A DNA stretch of 64,000 nucleotides from Rotaria socialis (taxonomy: Eukaryota > Rotifera > Eurotatoria > Philodinida > Philodinidae): assembly GCA_905331475.1 (NCBI GenBank), contig CAJNYU010000165.1:27618-91617 (forward strand). The letters are read 5' to 3'. Made by a program: the position numbers and the translations under genes. The notes beneath the pieces were generated by a model, which saw only the letters and a list, made by a program, of their open reading frames with translations, ran no database searches and was not told where the DNA came from. Shown piece after piece: positions 13,661 to 26,430 of this stretch; the first letter of the stretch is position 1, and each line of letters starts with the position of its first letter.

Positions 13661-15414
13661 ATAATTGTTAATTAGTCTTTCTCGAAAATTTTTGAATGCA
13701 ACCGGTTTGCTAGAAAAAAAAATTCGAACGACATCTACATTAAATTAAACTTTGCATAGCTATTGTGTGGGTTTGTTTTCAAATTTCAATACAGCCTGCA
13801 TCATCTAATTGAATAATCACGATTTAACAGAGCAGTCACATCGATAGCCAATTACGTCACCCGAACGTCATAGGCAAACTTAATTTTTTACTCAATAGAA
13901 TCTATTGAAATTTCGCTTAATATCGGATATTTATTAATACAAATCAGAAAGATATGTGGAAATTAGCTCGATAGCCGTGTGAATAAAAACGAATTAACAT
14001 TCTCTTGATGGTGCATTTGACTTTTTAGAAGCAAAAACTTGTGTATAATGGAGAGATTCCTACCGTATAAATATAGTAATCACATTCCAATATGATTTAA
14101 TACTTTGTAGGTACACAAACAAACAATGATAACTACCTAGATTCATCTTCGTGCAGTGTCAGCCGAAAGCAAAAAATGCATCTAAATAACGAGTGCGTAT
14201 AACGAATAATTCAGTGAGATATGGAAAGTACATATCAACAAAATGCACAAAGAAAAAGTAACTATATGAAGAAGACAAAACACAGCTAGTAAGAAATCGT
14301 CCTGCTTCCATATCCCATCTTCACTTTTCTTCAATCTCACGCTATGAATAGTTAGATTACATCAACATACTAATAAAATAATCTTGAATCCTGTACATAA
14401 TTCATTTCGAAAATAAAAACAAAAAGAATTCAATTTATAACTGAATTTATAAGGAATTATATGTTGATGTATAGTTGATAAAAACTTACTTCGCATCATG
14501 TAGCACACGTCATAATTTCTCATACAATCAGAACGAATTCTGCATGGGCACAGTCTTTTTTTCTGGCTTAACGTCTCGCAAAGTTCTCGCACGCCGCTTG
14601 ACTATGTCCTGGATCAATTCTTGCATATCTTTGTATTACAAAGTTTAAAACCATAAGCATTATACATGTATACACCTGATCGTTATGTAGTTGTAATACT
14701 TCCTAAGAGCCATGATTTTAGCTCTGTGCCATTGTGCATTCAATCGATAAGCATATGGAGAACATACAAAAAACTGAAGTGTTTTTTATTTATTCGACAG
14801 CTTGAACAAACTAAGTAAAGACTTATTCATTTGACCCCGATATCTTATGCAAAAAAATTAAACTTACGATATAAAGTAATCGTAAAAACAGTCAACCGTA
14901 ATATATATATTCATAAAGAGATATAGATCTAACGTAAGAAAAAATAGAAGTTTTCAATGAAGGTGCTTTCACATAAAGCTCAAAATCTTGCAAACGAAGG
15001 CAAATTTTTTTGAAAAGGGCATGCGTGCACTCTTATTGAAAGCGTCGCTCTTCAACATATAAAAACTATAGTCGAATCTGTGGTCGCGTACGTGAACTGA
15101 CCTGTTTAGTATCGTTTACGTAGCGTTGAGAATACGAAATATCTAGAATAGTTCTTATCTAGACGAAGAATTATCTAATGTACTATTCAATAGATTCAAG
15201 TTTAAAGATAATACAACGATGATAAACATATATCACATACATGTTGTTACTTATTTCCTTGATTTACCTAACATGAAAAGATGAAGAAGAATTTTTCTGT
15301 TCATCTACTTTCGACAGCAGATGACAAACTACTCTATGCGACGATGAACATCCGATTTGTTAAAGTATAAAACTGCTGTGTTTTATAGCCACTGATAAAA
15401 ATTCGGTCGTTTTT

Positions 15415-15800
15415 GTGTACTCAAAAAAAAAAAAGAGTACACTATAGAATCGGTCAGTGTGTCCGTCCGTCCGTCCGTTTATTCGATAACTCTTCACAAT
15501 TACATTCGATTGAGCTGAAATTTTGTGCACAGAATTGGCTTATCAATATCTAGGTCGAGTTCGAAGATGAGAAGGATCCGTCAAGAAATGGCTGAGTTGT
15601 CGAAAAAATTGTCATTTTTGATCAGACCATCCCTGAGGGGGAGTACAGGGATTTTTCAAAAAAACAATTTTCTCAGAATTATTCACAACATATATAAATC
15701 GACTCAGTTTTTAACGCTGATTCTAAATCTGATATTAGTTTTGAACTAAGTCATAGCTTTCTAACGAAACATCGCCTGAAAAACGTCTCAAAATTCACAA
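15415..15800. repeat. Probable dispersed-repeat remnant with (CCGT)n and an A-loop hairpin
   Basis: A short hairpin (GTGTACTC, A12 loop, GAGTACAC; 15415-15442) precedes a tandem GTCCGTCCGTCCGTCC tract at 15461-15480. It runs into TTATTCGATAACTCTTCACA and AGCTGAAATTTTGTGCACAG. The composition differs sharply from the flanks. The (CCGT)n block followed by GATAACTC and GCTGAAATTTTG reminds me of interspersed repeats in invertebrate genomes. That family assignment is from memory and unverified. The 3' boundary is uncertain. Confidence 0.45.
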
Positions 15801-18800
15801 AAACTCCATCCAGAAATCAAATTGTCTAGTTTCTCATGATAATTTTCGTGTTCAGGCATTCTAGAATGACTCATATGTCGCATACATTTTTTGCAGTACA
15901 CATAGCTCTCGGATGAAATCCGAAGTTTCCACATTTTTTATTTCCTCATTTTACACAAATGAGAACTATCTTTACCGAGGTGAATGAATCCGCTCGGATT
16001 CTACGCAAGCCGACTAGTCAAAAGCGACTGGTGGGACTCCGGATTGGGGTGGTGTGGAGTGAGGGTGCGCTTCTGTAGGCGTGCTATTTTCCTGTACGCT
16101 CACGCCCACATCCTTGAGTTCAAAGCAAACAAAAAACGCATGAAAAAAGAGCAAATTTAAAGAAGAAAAATATGTAATTATTATCAATTTCATCTAGACG
16201 ACCGATTGGTTCCGTTCTCAACAGATTTATAGCAACTCATAAAAACACTCAGACTTACATGCAATCAAGGCAAATTGATTCAAATTTAAAAGCAAATATT
16301 ATTCATGGAAAGAAGAATATATATATATATATTCTTTTACACGTTAAAATAACCCTGAATCCTAGTATTAAATACGCAGAAAATCAATTATATATCGATC
16401 AATTTATCTTCTACAAAAAAATACTACAATCATTTTATCGGCTCCTCAGAGATTATTATTTTGCATTGAATTTATTGTTGTTTCTTTCATACAGAATTGA
16501 CACTTAAAACTAGTTTTAACGACACTTGACTTTTATTCATACTATTCTCAAATCAAGTTATTCTTTTATAGGTTCATGTCCGCATTGACTTATTTTTTGG
16601 ATTATTTCAATAAATCTTCGATTTATTATCACAATTGATTGAATATTGTGGTAAACTCACTGTTCAACTATCAAAAAACAAATCCTATCAATTTTAATTA
16701 GAATTATTTTATCAATTATTGCCTGTTTTATTCTATTGATAAATAGTACTTAACAAGTACAATCATTAAAAATAAAAATTCTATTTTGCCATGTTTAAAA
16801 CTTTTCTGATAAGATAATTTTTTAACAGTGGTAGCTTGAGTGAAAGTATAGATTACTATAGAATATTTGATTTCTTCTTCTTCAATAAACAGTTGAATAC
16901 GGAAATAGAAATATATCATATGTCACAGCTGTCTCACACCCGCTCATATCCTTATCCGTTCATCTTTTTCTGAAAATCACGATCGGTGAATATTGTGTCA
17001 GTTTTTTTCTTCTTTTATTCGAAGAAAAAGAAAATATAAATGAATATTGTGGAAGAATTACTATGATGTGTTCATCATCAGTCGTCGATTTGCCCTTGTT
17101 GGTATTGTAATTCTATTAATAACAAAAAACTAAGTTATTATAGTGATTCGAAAGAAAGAAAAAGAGATTTATATAAAAATCTAGATAAGAAAGAAAATAA
17201 TGGCAATACTATAAAAGAAAAGTATCAAATTGCCCCATAATGAACATTATTTTAGTGAAAGGGAAATAAGAAACCAAAGTACAGAGCTTACACATAAATT
17301 CAGATAATGAAAGCTAAGACGATGCCACTGTCACAGCAAGAATATTGTGTGAGACGAAGAAAAATCATCCATTAACAGTTGATCTCTCAATCATAAATGC
17401 GCATTCATAGAAGTCGTTGCCCGTAAACTAATGCTATCTTTTTCGTTCGTTCAAATTCAATACTCGCTAAAAGACAGATTTTCTTTATTTTTATGCTACG
17501 TATACATACTAAAAAAGAAAGGTCGACTTCGCTAATTGATTATATGCATATAAATCAGCACAAAAAAATTAGCAACACGCGGAACAACGAGTGTGACAGC
17601 TGAATATGTGAGTAGGCAACTGAAACGAGCCATTCCTTTTCTCACTTCTTCGATATATAAATATATATTTTTATATAGTGGCAACTTCCTTCATCTTCTC
17701 GCTCTTTTATTGCAATAAATATATTCAATATTTTCTACTCAATCGTTTAAAGTGTTCTATGGCTGGCGCATGCGGACGTTCAAATCGTAGTCAATCAAAA
17801 GCAACGATACTTTCATCTGGAGTAAGGAGGATGGCATTTCTTTCGTTTTGTCTAATAATTCCTAATTGAAGAAAAAAAAATTCGTTTTTCTTTTGTATAC
17901 TTATATATTCTTTCGATATTTAATTACCAACAGTTAATTTCTTTTTTCTTTTCTCCTTCATATATTTCTTTCGATATTTTATTTGACGTGCATTAATCAT
18001 GTATCATTCTTCATAGATTAACTTTTTTCTATTTTTCTCATATCGTAGTAAAAATTATTAACTAGAAATGTGTGTGAAGAATATTAAAATGATGAGCTAT
18101 TTCGAAAAAGAAAAAGCCTTCTATACTGTAAATTGTGTAACAGGATCTTAACAAATCTTTGAACTATAGGACTAAAGATTGTTCATCCACGATCTCTTCT
18201 ATAGATCGTGGCAAACATGATCGATTTAAGATCATACATCGTATATTAACAAGAGTTTGTTCTTATATACGTATGAAGTTCTCCTTCATTAGATTACGGA
18301 AGGGTTAAGTAAAATTACGGCGAACAAATACGTCCTCAAAGAGATAGAATTTAATAATTTGTACGTGATTAACAGTATCAGATATATCATGTTTAATAGT
18401 TTACTCCCGTAGGGCTAACACGAACAGCTTCTTATAAACAAACAATTAATTGAATGACAATTAAAAATAGAAAATTCATTTTTTATCTGTAGCAAAAGGC
18501 AGATATCATGAAATACTTATGTTATTTCGATATAATTAGTTATATTCTATGATAATTTCAACAGTTAATTACGGCAACAGATTAAAGTCAAGTTTTTAAA
18601 TAAAAATTAGTTCAATATGTCGATTTTTCACTGAGTAACTTGATTGAAATTGATTTAAAAAAGAATTTTTATGCTGATTTTTCACACGAATATTCATTCT
18701 GCACATTTTAAAAATTGAATCGACAACTATTAAAATAAAGAAAATCATCCTCAAGATCATAGAAACAACTTGACTTAATCGTGTTAGGTTGCACAATTCA

Positions 18801-21800
18801 ATATCATTTGCTTATATTAAAAGAAAAAGAATACTGACTGATGTAAATAAGACTACTAAAATGTTTTTCAAAATAAAACCAAGATGGATATTATAGATGA
18901 GATGCAATCATATTTTTTGATACATTTTACTTAGATTCAAATCAAATATTAAGAGAAAAAAATTGACATAGAAAAAGGTGGTGTAAGAGCAGTTGCCGTT
19001 TCATTTTTGGAACTTTTCGATAACGGTGACAGATAAAGTTCCACAAGATCGAGGATAGATAAACTTTTTTAATGAGTAAACTCAAAACCGCCAGATGCCT
19101 TCATTTTAACAATATGGATTTTCAGTAGCTCCGAGTAACTAAGTTTTTATCAATGATTACTTTTTTGAATAACAATCAAGATAAGACCTAATTACCTTTT
19201 AAATTTCGTTCTTGAACTCTGGGAAAGGAGGGGGGGGCGAAATATTCTGAAAATGTTTTTAAAGATATTTTTATTTTCGATTTTTCTGATTCTCTTTAGA
19301 CTGTAAAGGCTACAAGCTACTTATAAGCATACGGCATCCGAGTTTTTGTAATGTGTGATAGATAAAAATGAGTAACTGTATGTTTTGTTGAACGATTGGT
19401 TTTATAAAGTCAATTTCGCTTTATCCGAAGCATTGCAGATCAGTTTATGTGTTATACATTGGATGACCATATTTCGAACTATTCTTAAGATAAATTTACG
19501 AAAATAATCAATTGAGAATGAATCCAATATTCCTATATTTTTACATGTGCCATATGACAATTTAGTTTAAAAATATCTTTAGAATATTTTTAATTAATTG
19601 GATTATCGTACACCATATATTCGTTCATTATTTCTCCGGTTTCTATTTGCATCATTGACATAAGAATACGAATGATACTGATGATAATTCATACATGCTA
19701 CCAAAGAACTAATTTTTACAATAAGAGTTCATTTCTTGAATACAACAAACCCATCATCAACGTTTAATACAATTAAGTTCAACTATGACAAAAAGTCTTT
19801 CATAAAGAATTTAATTAATAAGAATGACAAGTTTTCCTCTTCTACTTCCTTCTCCCTAAATGAGGATTATTTCGAAGGCAGAACTTCATTCGTTGATTGT
19901 ATTAGTACTTTTCAAATATTCTATGATGTAGGTGCGTATGAATACATAGTAGCTTTCACAAACATTTTGCATCCCCACCGTTAGGATAATCGAATGAATT
20001 ATATCAGTGCCCATCATCAATCAACTTCCAATGTGTAATAATTTACACGAAGAATAATTAATAAATAATATAGATACAGATGGTTGATAGCTAACAGACT
20101 GTAGGCTTTTTTCTTCGAAAGTAGAAGTTGTCGACAATAAAAAACATCAAACAAGAGCCTCCAGCATGCACTAAAACTATAAGTGCAAACATGTTTAAAT
20201 GATAACAGGGAACTATTTGATTCGTCCATGTTTATGGCAGCCTAGATAATTAGTGGGTACAATTTTTTTAAAAATAGATACAATCGACAAGAATTCTTTT
20301 GCTAAATAATATTGCTAGTTAAACTTATTTGAATTTAACTGTATGTTAGAGAAAATGTTAGGATATATAAATATATAAAATTTTGAATGGGAGAAATCAA
20401 TAGTTTCTTTTAGCATGCGTTCATCTTAAATGTTAACTGAACTATGTAATTTGATATTCTATTTAAAACAGTAAAAGAAATGCGATGCTTACTATTCTTT
20501 CACGTCAGAATCAGTCATCGTAAGTGTAAAGTACTTCTTTTTAATTCAATTGCGCAGTAAGAACCCACGAGAGATTACGCATCATTATCGTAATCTTGTT
20601 AACGTTCAGCTATATTAATTAACAAACAATTATTAAGAGCAAGTTTTTTTTTTTTAATTTTGATAGAAAAGTATAAGTGGCAGCAAAACTCCCATGATTC
20701 ATATTTTACAAATTCTATCTGAAGATCTCTTATAGATTAGGTTCTATAATGGAATATACTTTATTTCTGTTTCTATATTTACATATTTATATAACTAATT
20801 GAAATCTATAGTATTCTATTTAATCAAAAATCGATGGCAAACATGACTTAAAAAGCGCCTTTTCTTTTAAATATTAATAAAATATGTGATATTGTAGAAC
20901 AGTATATGTTTCACAGCACTATAAACTCAAAACTATATTAAAAATGCATCCAGCAAGGTTGTTCATTTGAGAGAGAAAAAACTTGTTTTACTTACTACAA
21001 AACTAATATAACTGATAAACTTCATTTTAGTTCATACTCAACATATGAATAGGTCTCTATGCGAGAAGCAGAAGTCTCAACGGATTTATTTCTGAGGCAT
21101 CTGTAGTACTGAGTTATGACTGCTTTACTAAAACTTTTCTACTCACTGTTAAATGCCCCCATGAAAATCAAATAATCATGTTTCAAGCTAGGATTTTGCG
21201 TACAGACAATCCTAATGACTCTTGGAACTTTCACTTGAGTTGAATGCTCATTTGTCAAGTTATTTACCTTTTAAGTAAATTAGATTATTTTGATATGTCC
21301 TTAGAAAAAAACGGTATTATGGAAATTTCGATATCCCACTAAGACAAAGTTCATTCGTCTTTTCCACAGGTCAAATTATACTTTGAAACTCTATTATGAG
21401 ACTCTTCAAGAAGTTCATTGACGTAGATACAAAATTGAAGAAACTATCTATGATTAAAAACTGAAGTCCGATGGGAACGAACAGCTATAGTCTTTTCGTA
21501 GTCTTACTGAGAGACTTCCTTGCGCGTTAAAAATGAGCTGCAATAAAATATATTAAAGGTGTTAGTGTCCTCATGCATAATAGCAACATCTTCCTCATGT
21601 CATCTATTGACAGAAAAGCAGTTATAACTCGGAAAAGTTCTAAACGTAAATGTCAAAAGAAAATTGAGTGCTTCTTCTTAGCCACAATTTTCAACGCTTC
21701 TCAATGGAGCATTTAGGTTGGTGAAAAATGAATAAACATGTTTACTCTAATGTTTCTATCGAAAATCTAGAATCAACATCGTTTTTCTCGCCTAGCAAAT

Positions 21801-24480
21801 ACTTGTTCCTAATGAACTAAGTCGAAGACAGATAGGAAGTAGTCTGAATATATATATATATATAGTAAGAATGACTTATGAAATCTTGATTATACGTCTA
21901 ACTCTCTTCGATGACTAATGAAGCAATGAAAATTGTTTAGAAATGTGAGCAAATAACGTTTATGTTTGCGTTAATAGCATGATTTACAATGAAAAGACAT
22001 ACATTCAAATTTTAAGTTACATAGTATTTAACTATGTATCGTTTTTTTTAAATTTGATTTCCATATTAGTCGGCCACATAATCTATTGAAAAGCATTTTA
22101 TCTTTAAAAATCTTATGCTTATTGAACAATTATGTTTTATCATACAATACTAAATCAGTATTTCAAAAATATGTTTTTGTTGATACGTATTTTTCAAGAA
22201 GTTCTGTTTTTTTTTGGTTAATTAATAGCTTAAATTCAATCTAATAGTATTATTATTCCGAAAATATTCATATATGACGATTAATTTCTCATTTTCCACC
22301 TTTCAAATATTCCATCACAGAATCCATCAAAAAATGAAACAAGAAACTTCCATACGATTCATCATGTCACGCATTGTTCGTGAACGAATAATTAATCTAT
22401 TTTTCAATGTGTGATGAACCGTATGTTTCTGTAAAAAAACGTTTTTTTTTTTCAAAAATAAATCTGAAAGAAAGCAAAGTAGTTTGATATGAACTTTCAC
22501 TGGCATCATTAGTATTTTATAGAATGATAAGTTATAAGTTTTATGACGTTCATTCTATTAGTATACTTCATACTACGTCATTCAGGTGATTAATTATTCA
22601 ACAATTGATCAAAGGTAAATAGTGCTGTAAACCCCTCTTTAGAAGGATAGCATCTTTTACCCTTCAAACAACACAATAGCGTTATTCATATTTAAAAGAT
22701 GTCGACCAATAAGTTTAAGCCTGTAAACATAGATAATAATGAATGGTAATATGATCAATTCAAAACATTATATTAACCTGAATTCCTTTTGATATGATTT
22801 CAATCAATGTCATCATAGACCGAGTACATTCATTCCCGACAGAGAAAATAGGGCATAAATTACTAGTTTCTTTTTTTTTGTCGAAGTCGATAACCCATTC
22901 ATTGTTCAGGAGAAGAAAAACAAAAAAGAATTTTTAGTTCTGTTTTGTTTTCGATAAAACATTCTTTTTTGTTCTACAAAACGCTTTCACATTGACTGAA
23001 TCATTTAGTGTCTTCAGGGCTTCTGATTTTTGTAAATCATGATTATAAAATGAAGAAACATGAATAATCGAAATGAAAGTATTCATTATTTAAATCTTGT
23101 AATTACATATTTATATTCATCCTCAAGAGAAGTATATCGTCATTACATTTAGAATAGTTGAACATTGAAAAATCTCGAAGAGAATCTATTCAATGAATAG
23201 TATGGAAAAAACATTTATTATTTTTTTCAACATTAACTAAGAATGGAAATTTTATTGTAATAAATAATAATTCAGCAGATTGTAAATTAAATTATTCTAT
23301 TGAACACCAATACAAGCGAAACAAGATATCTATTAGACTTGTAAAACTTAGTGATGCTTAATGGAAAAGAAAATTTTCTTAAATGAAACTCGACAAGTGA
23401 TGTGTGTCATACGTGCTTGTTTTCAATGAACAAGAAGAATATAGAAATTTATGCATTCTATTGACATAGTCTTTTGTAGTCTAGTAACACTTCGTTGCGT
23501 TAAAGCCTATCAAGTTACATTGTGCATTTCCATTATCGATTCATCATCATTCACTTGCCATCAACACTCTTATATTTTTCCAAATAGAATAGTGCATAGC
23601 TTCGCCTTTATTTCCATTATATATTTTTTACAAACGCGCAAACCCGATTACTCCAGTGAGTGTATAAGAGTGAATTCAATTGTGAGTGAATATTGACTAA
23701 AGAAAAATGGAAAAGAGAGAGAGAGAGAGGAGGGGGGGGGTAGGAAGCAAGAACTAGAAAAAAAGGAAAACTATGTCATCGATATGCCGATACAAAACGG
23801 CTTCTTATTGATTGACGTTGACTGAATTTATGCATGCATTGAAAATAGTAGAAGTATTATCGTTACTACCGTCATTATTTTATCAATTAGTACAAATAGA
23901 ACCAAATAAAGGAAAAGAAATTGAAATGTCAGTTTTCTTCAAAAAACAAAAATAAAAAAGGAAAGAAAGAAAGAGAAAAATTAGATGCGGATTCTTTTTG
24001 ACGATAGCATGATTGCATTGTCGAGCCGATAAAACTTCTAACCTTCATTTATTATTATTGCCTAAATCGTTCCTAAAAATACTGTGTCATTCACTTTTTT
24101 CCTTCTAGATAGAGCGCAGTCTTTTAAACAAAACGTTCTGACTACTTCTCCCTCTTTTTCTTATTCTCATAGTCATATTTCGGTCGGAAAAAAAGTATAG
24201 TGCATTCTGTTTTTCTTCCTTTGTCGTTATAATATTTCCGATTTTCTTCTTTTGCTTTTCTTTGTCTACTGGGTGCTTATTATTCAACTAAAGAAAAAGA
24301 TAGAGTACATAGAGACAAGGCAAGTAACAACAAGAGATGATGGAAGAATTCGAAACTCTCTATTGCACCATGATGTGCGTGTGAGCATGCGTTTGCGTGT
24401 GCTCTCTATTTTTATTCAATATAAACAAGCAGAATTGAGACGGTTTTCATTATTTTATTTGCTTGTCGAACCGAAGCACA

Positions 24481-26430
24481 ATGGCACTTGATAAGGTAAG
24501 ATGAAAGATTTTAAGGGTAGAATATTTTATGTTGAATATTATACCAAAAAAATGTTTTTTTCATTGTTTATAATGCATTTACCATGTGATAAGTGATCGT
24601 TGTTGTATGATTTCTTTTTTTCTTCTATAGTCTTACATTTAATTATTATTCATACGTTCTATTAAGAGAGAAAGAAAACTAACAACGACTAATATGACTC
24701 GAGAGATTTTCCTTTTGTATATAGATAAAAGTTTATCATTCTGTTTTATCTCACTTCGTAGAAAGTTTGTTTTAACACAGATGGAAAACTTGATATCGTG
24801 AACGATTTAATCTTACGTATCAGTTTATTTATATTTCCATTTGCGTGCTGCTTGTTTTCGATAGCTATATGTATTGACTAGTTATATTGACTATTATCAA
24901 TAAATATAAATATAATACACAATTAACTAGTTCACCTGAAAAACGCAGATAGCTGCAAATGACGTATTTAGATGAACAAAAAGAAATGTCAAAGAATAAT
25001 TAACATTGTGAATCGTAGTGCATTTTCGAATTGCATGTTATTTGAATCAAAGGGAGAATGAGCATGCGTTTGTCATGTTCTCCAGAGAACAACGACGACA
25101 AAAATGACGGACTTACTTCTGTTGATGAGGCGTAGAAAGTATGTAGGACAAGATGCAGATGAACGAGAAGAAATAGAAAATCGACTAAGTTAAAGAGCAT
25201 TAAATATGCTTGCTTTTTTCTCTTGTACTCTATCGTTCATAAATTTGCCATACTAACTTGTTCTTTATGAGAAACACTTCACAGCTGTGAGATGTATTGC
25301 AAACTATCATCTGGTATTTATCGATGTTTCTAGTTCATTAGATATAGTTTTGAGTTTTAATACTTTCTTATTTATTTATTATAGCCAAATAAAGATCCAG
25401 TTACACCCTTTCGGGCTATGCCCGATCAAAGCACAGACTATCGAATTGTCGTTTTTGGTAGTGCTGGCGTTGGTAAATATGATTGAGATCAATTAAAAAT
25501 AAAATTCAAACATAATCGTGCACAATGTTTTTTAAGGTAAAACAAATTGTGTTCTTCGTTTTGTCAACGGACAATTCCGTGAAAACTATATTCCAACAGT
25601 TGAAGATACATATCGACAAGTCGTATCTTGTAATAAACAAATAACTACTTTACAAATATTTGATACGTACGATAAGTCAATAACAATATTTTTATTTGAA
25701 ATAAATTATTTTATTTAGTACTGGTACACACCAATTTCCAGCAATGCAAAGATTAAGTATACAAAAGGGTCACGCATTTATGTTACTCTATTCTATAACA
25801 AGTAAACAAACACTTGAAGAATTAAAACCTATATATAATCAAATACGTGAAATAAAAGCTGATCAACAATATGATACACCAATATTGTTAATGGGTTGTA
25901 AATTAGATGAAGCTGCATGTCGTGAGGTAACAGAAAATCTTGGTAAACAATTAGCATCGTTTTGGTCCTGTGCATGGATTGAAACATCGGCAAAAACAAA
26001 TACAAATATACGTGAAGCATTTCAAGAACTTCTTAAATTGGATAAAAAACGACAATTTAATTTTAATGTTGATCAAGATGGACATTTAATCGAAGAAAAT
26101 AATAGTACACCAACACCATCATCACCATCAAATCATAATAGAAAACGAATAGCAGCAGCAAATTCCTGTTCATCAACAACCACAAATAGTGGGAGTAATC
26201 CAAATATAACTGAAACAACAACAGTGACAGGTGTTGTTACAACTCGACCTGAAACACCTGTTCTACATGGAAATAAAACAAATCGATTATCAAATTCATC
26301 AACAACAAAAATCAAAACTACTTCAAGAAGTTTAAATGGTCAAACAGATTTAATCGGAAATTCAAAAAATACTTCGACTCCTGATACACCCTCAAATCGA
26401 GTTCCAACTCGAAAATGTATGATTATGTAG
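24481..26430 (+). CDS. DIRAS: DIRAS-type small Ras GTPase with long C-terminal tail
   Basis: Exons: 24481-24495, 25385-25472, 25537-25666, 25719-26430; 314 residues. Motifs: P-loop GSAGVGKT (30-37), switch [11 protein letters not shown] (54-63), G3 [15 protein letters not shown] (77-91; Di-Ras has TTGSHQ where Ras has TAGQ), G5 ETSAK, and a C-terminal CMIM prenylation box at 311-314. The G4 motif reads CKLD (138-141) instead of NKxD. About 100 Ser/Thr/Asn-rich residues separate the G domain from the CaaX box, against about 30 in vertebrate DIRAS (about 199 residues in total). Di-Ras proteins are membrane-anchored with very low GTPase activity and act in neuronal or growth signalling. The first exon codes only MALDK; the internal ATG at 25418 (MPDQSTDYR) matches the usual Di-Ras start, so translation may begin there. 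Confidence 0.92.

Larger units (their letters stand above)
13394..24480. other. 11-kb gene-poor region
   Basis: No gene, RNA or complete transposon could be recognised. Open frames here (for example 15525-15749, 16259-16507, 19736-19984, 23451-23696) lack motifs, conserved composition and splice partners. The region holds a dispersed-repeat remnant near 15.4-15.9 kb, a G-run at 19229-19238, a (TA)n run at 21849-21862 and a GA-tract/G-run near 23716-23741. The last few hundred bases (about 24080-24480) are probably the promoter and 5' leader of the DIRAS gene. Confidence 0.5.

Noticed and set aside
19229-19238. G-run that might form a quadruplex
   Set aside because: A single G tract without three partner tracts nearby cannot support an intramolecular quadruplex.
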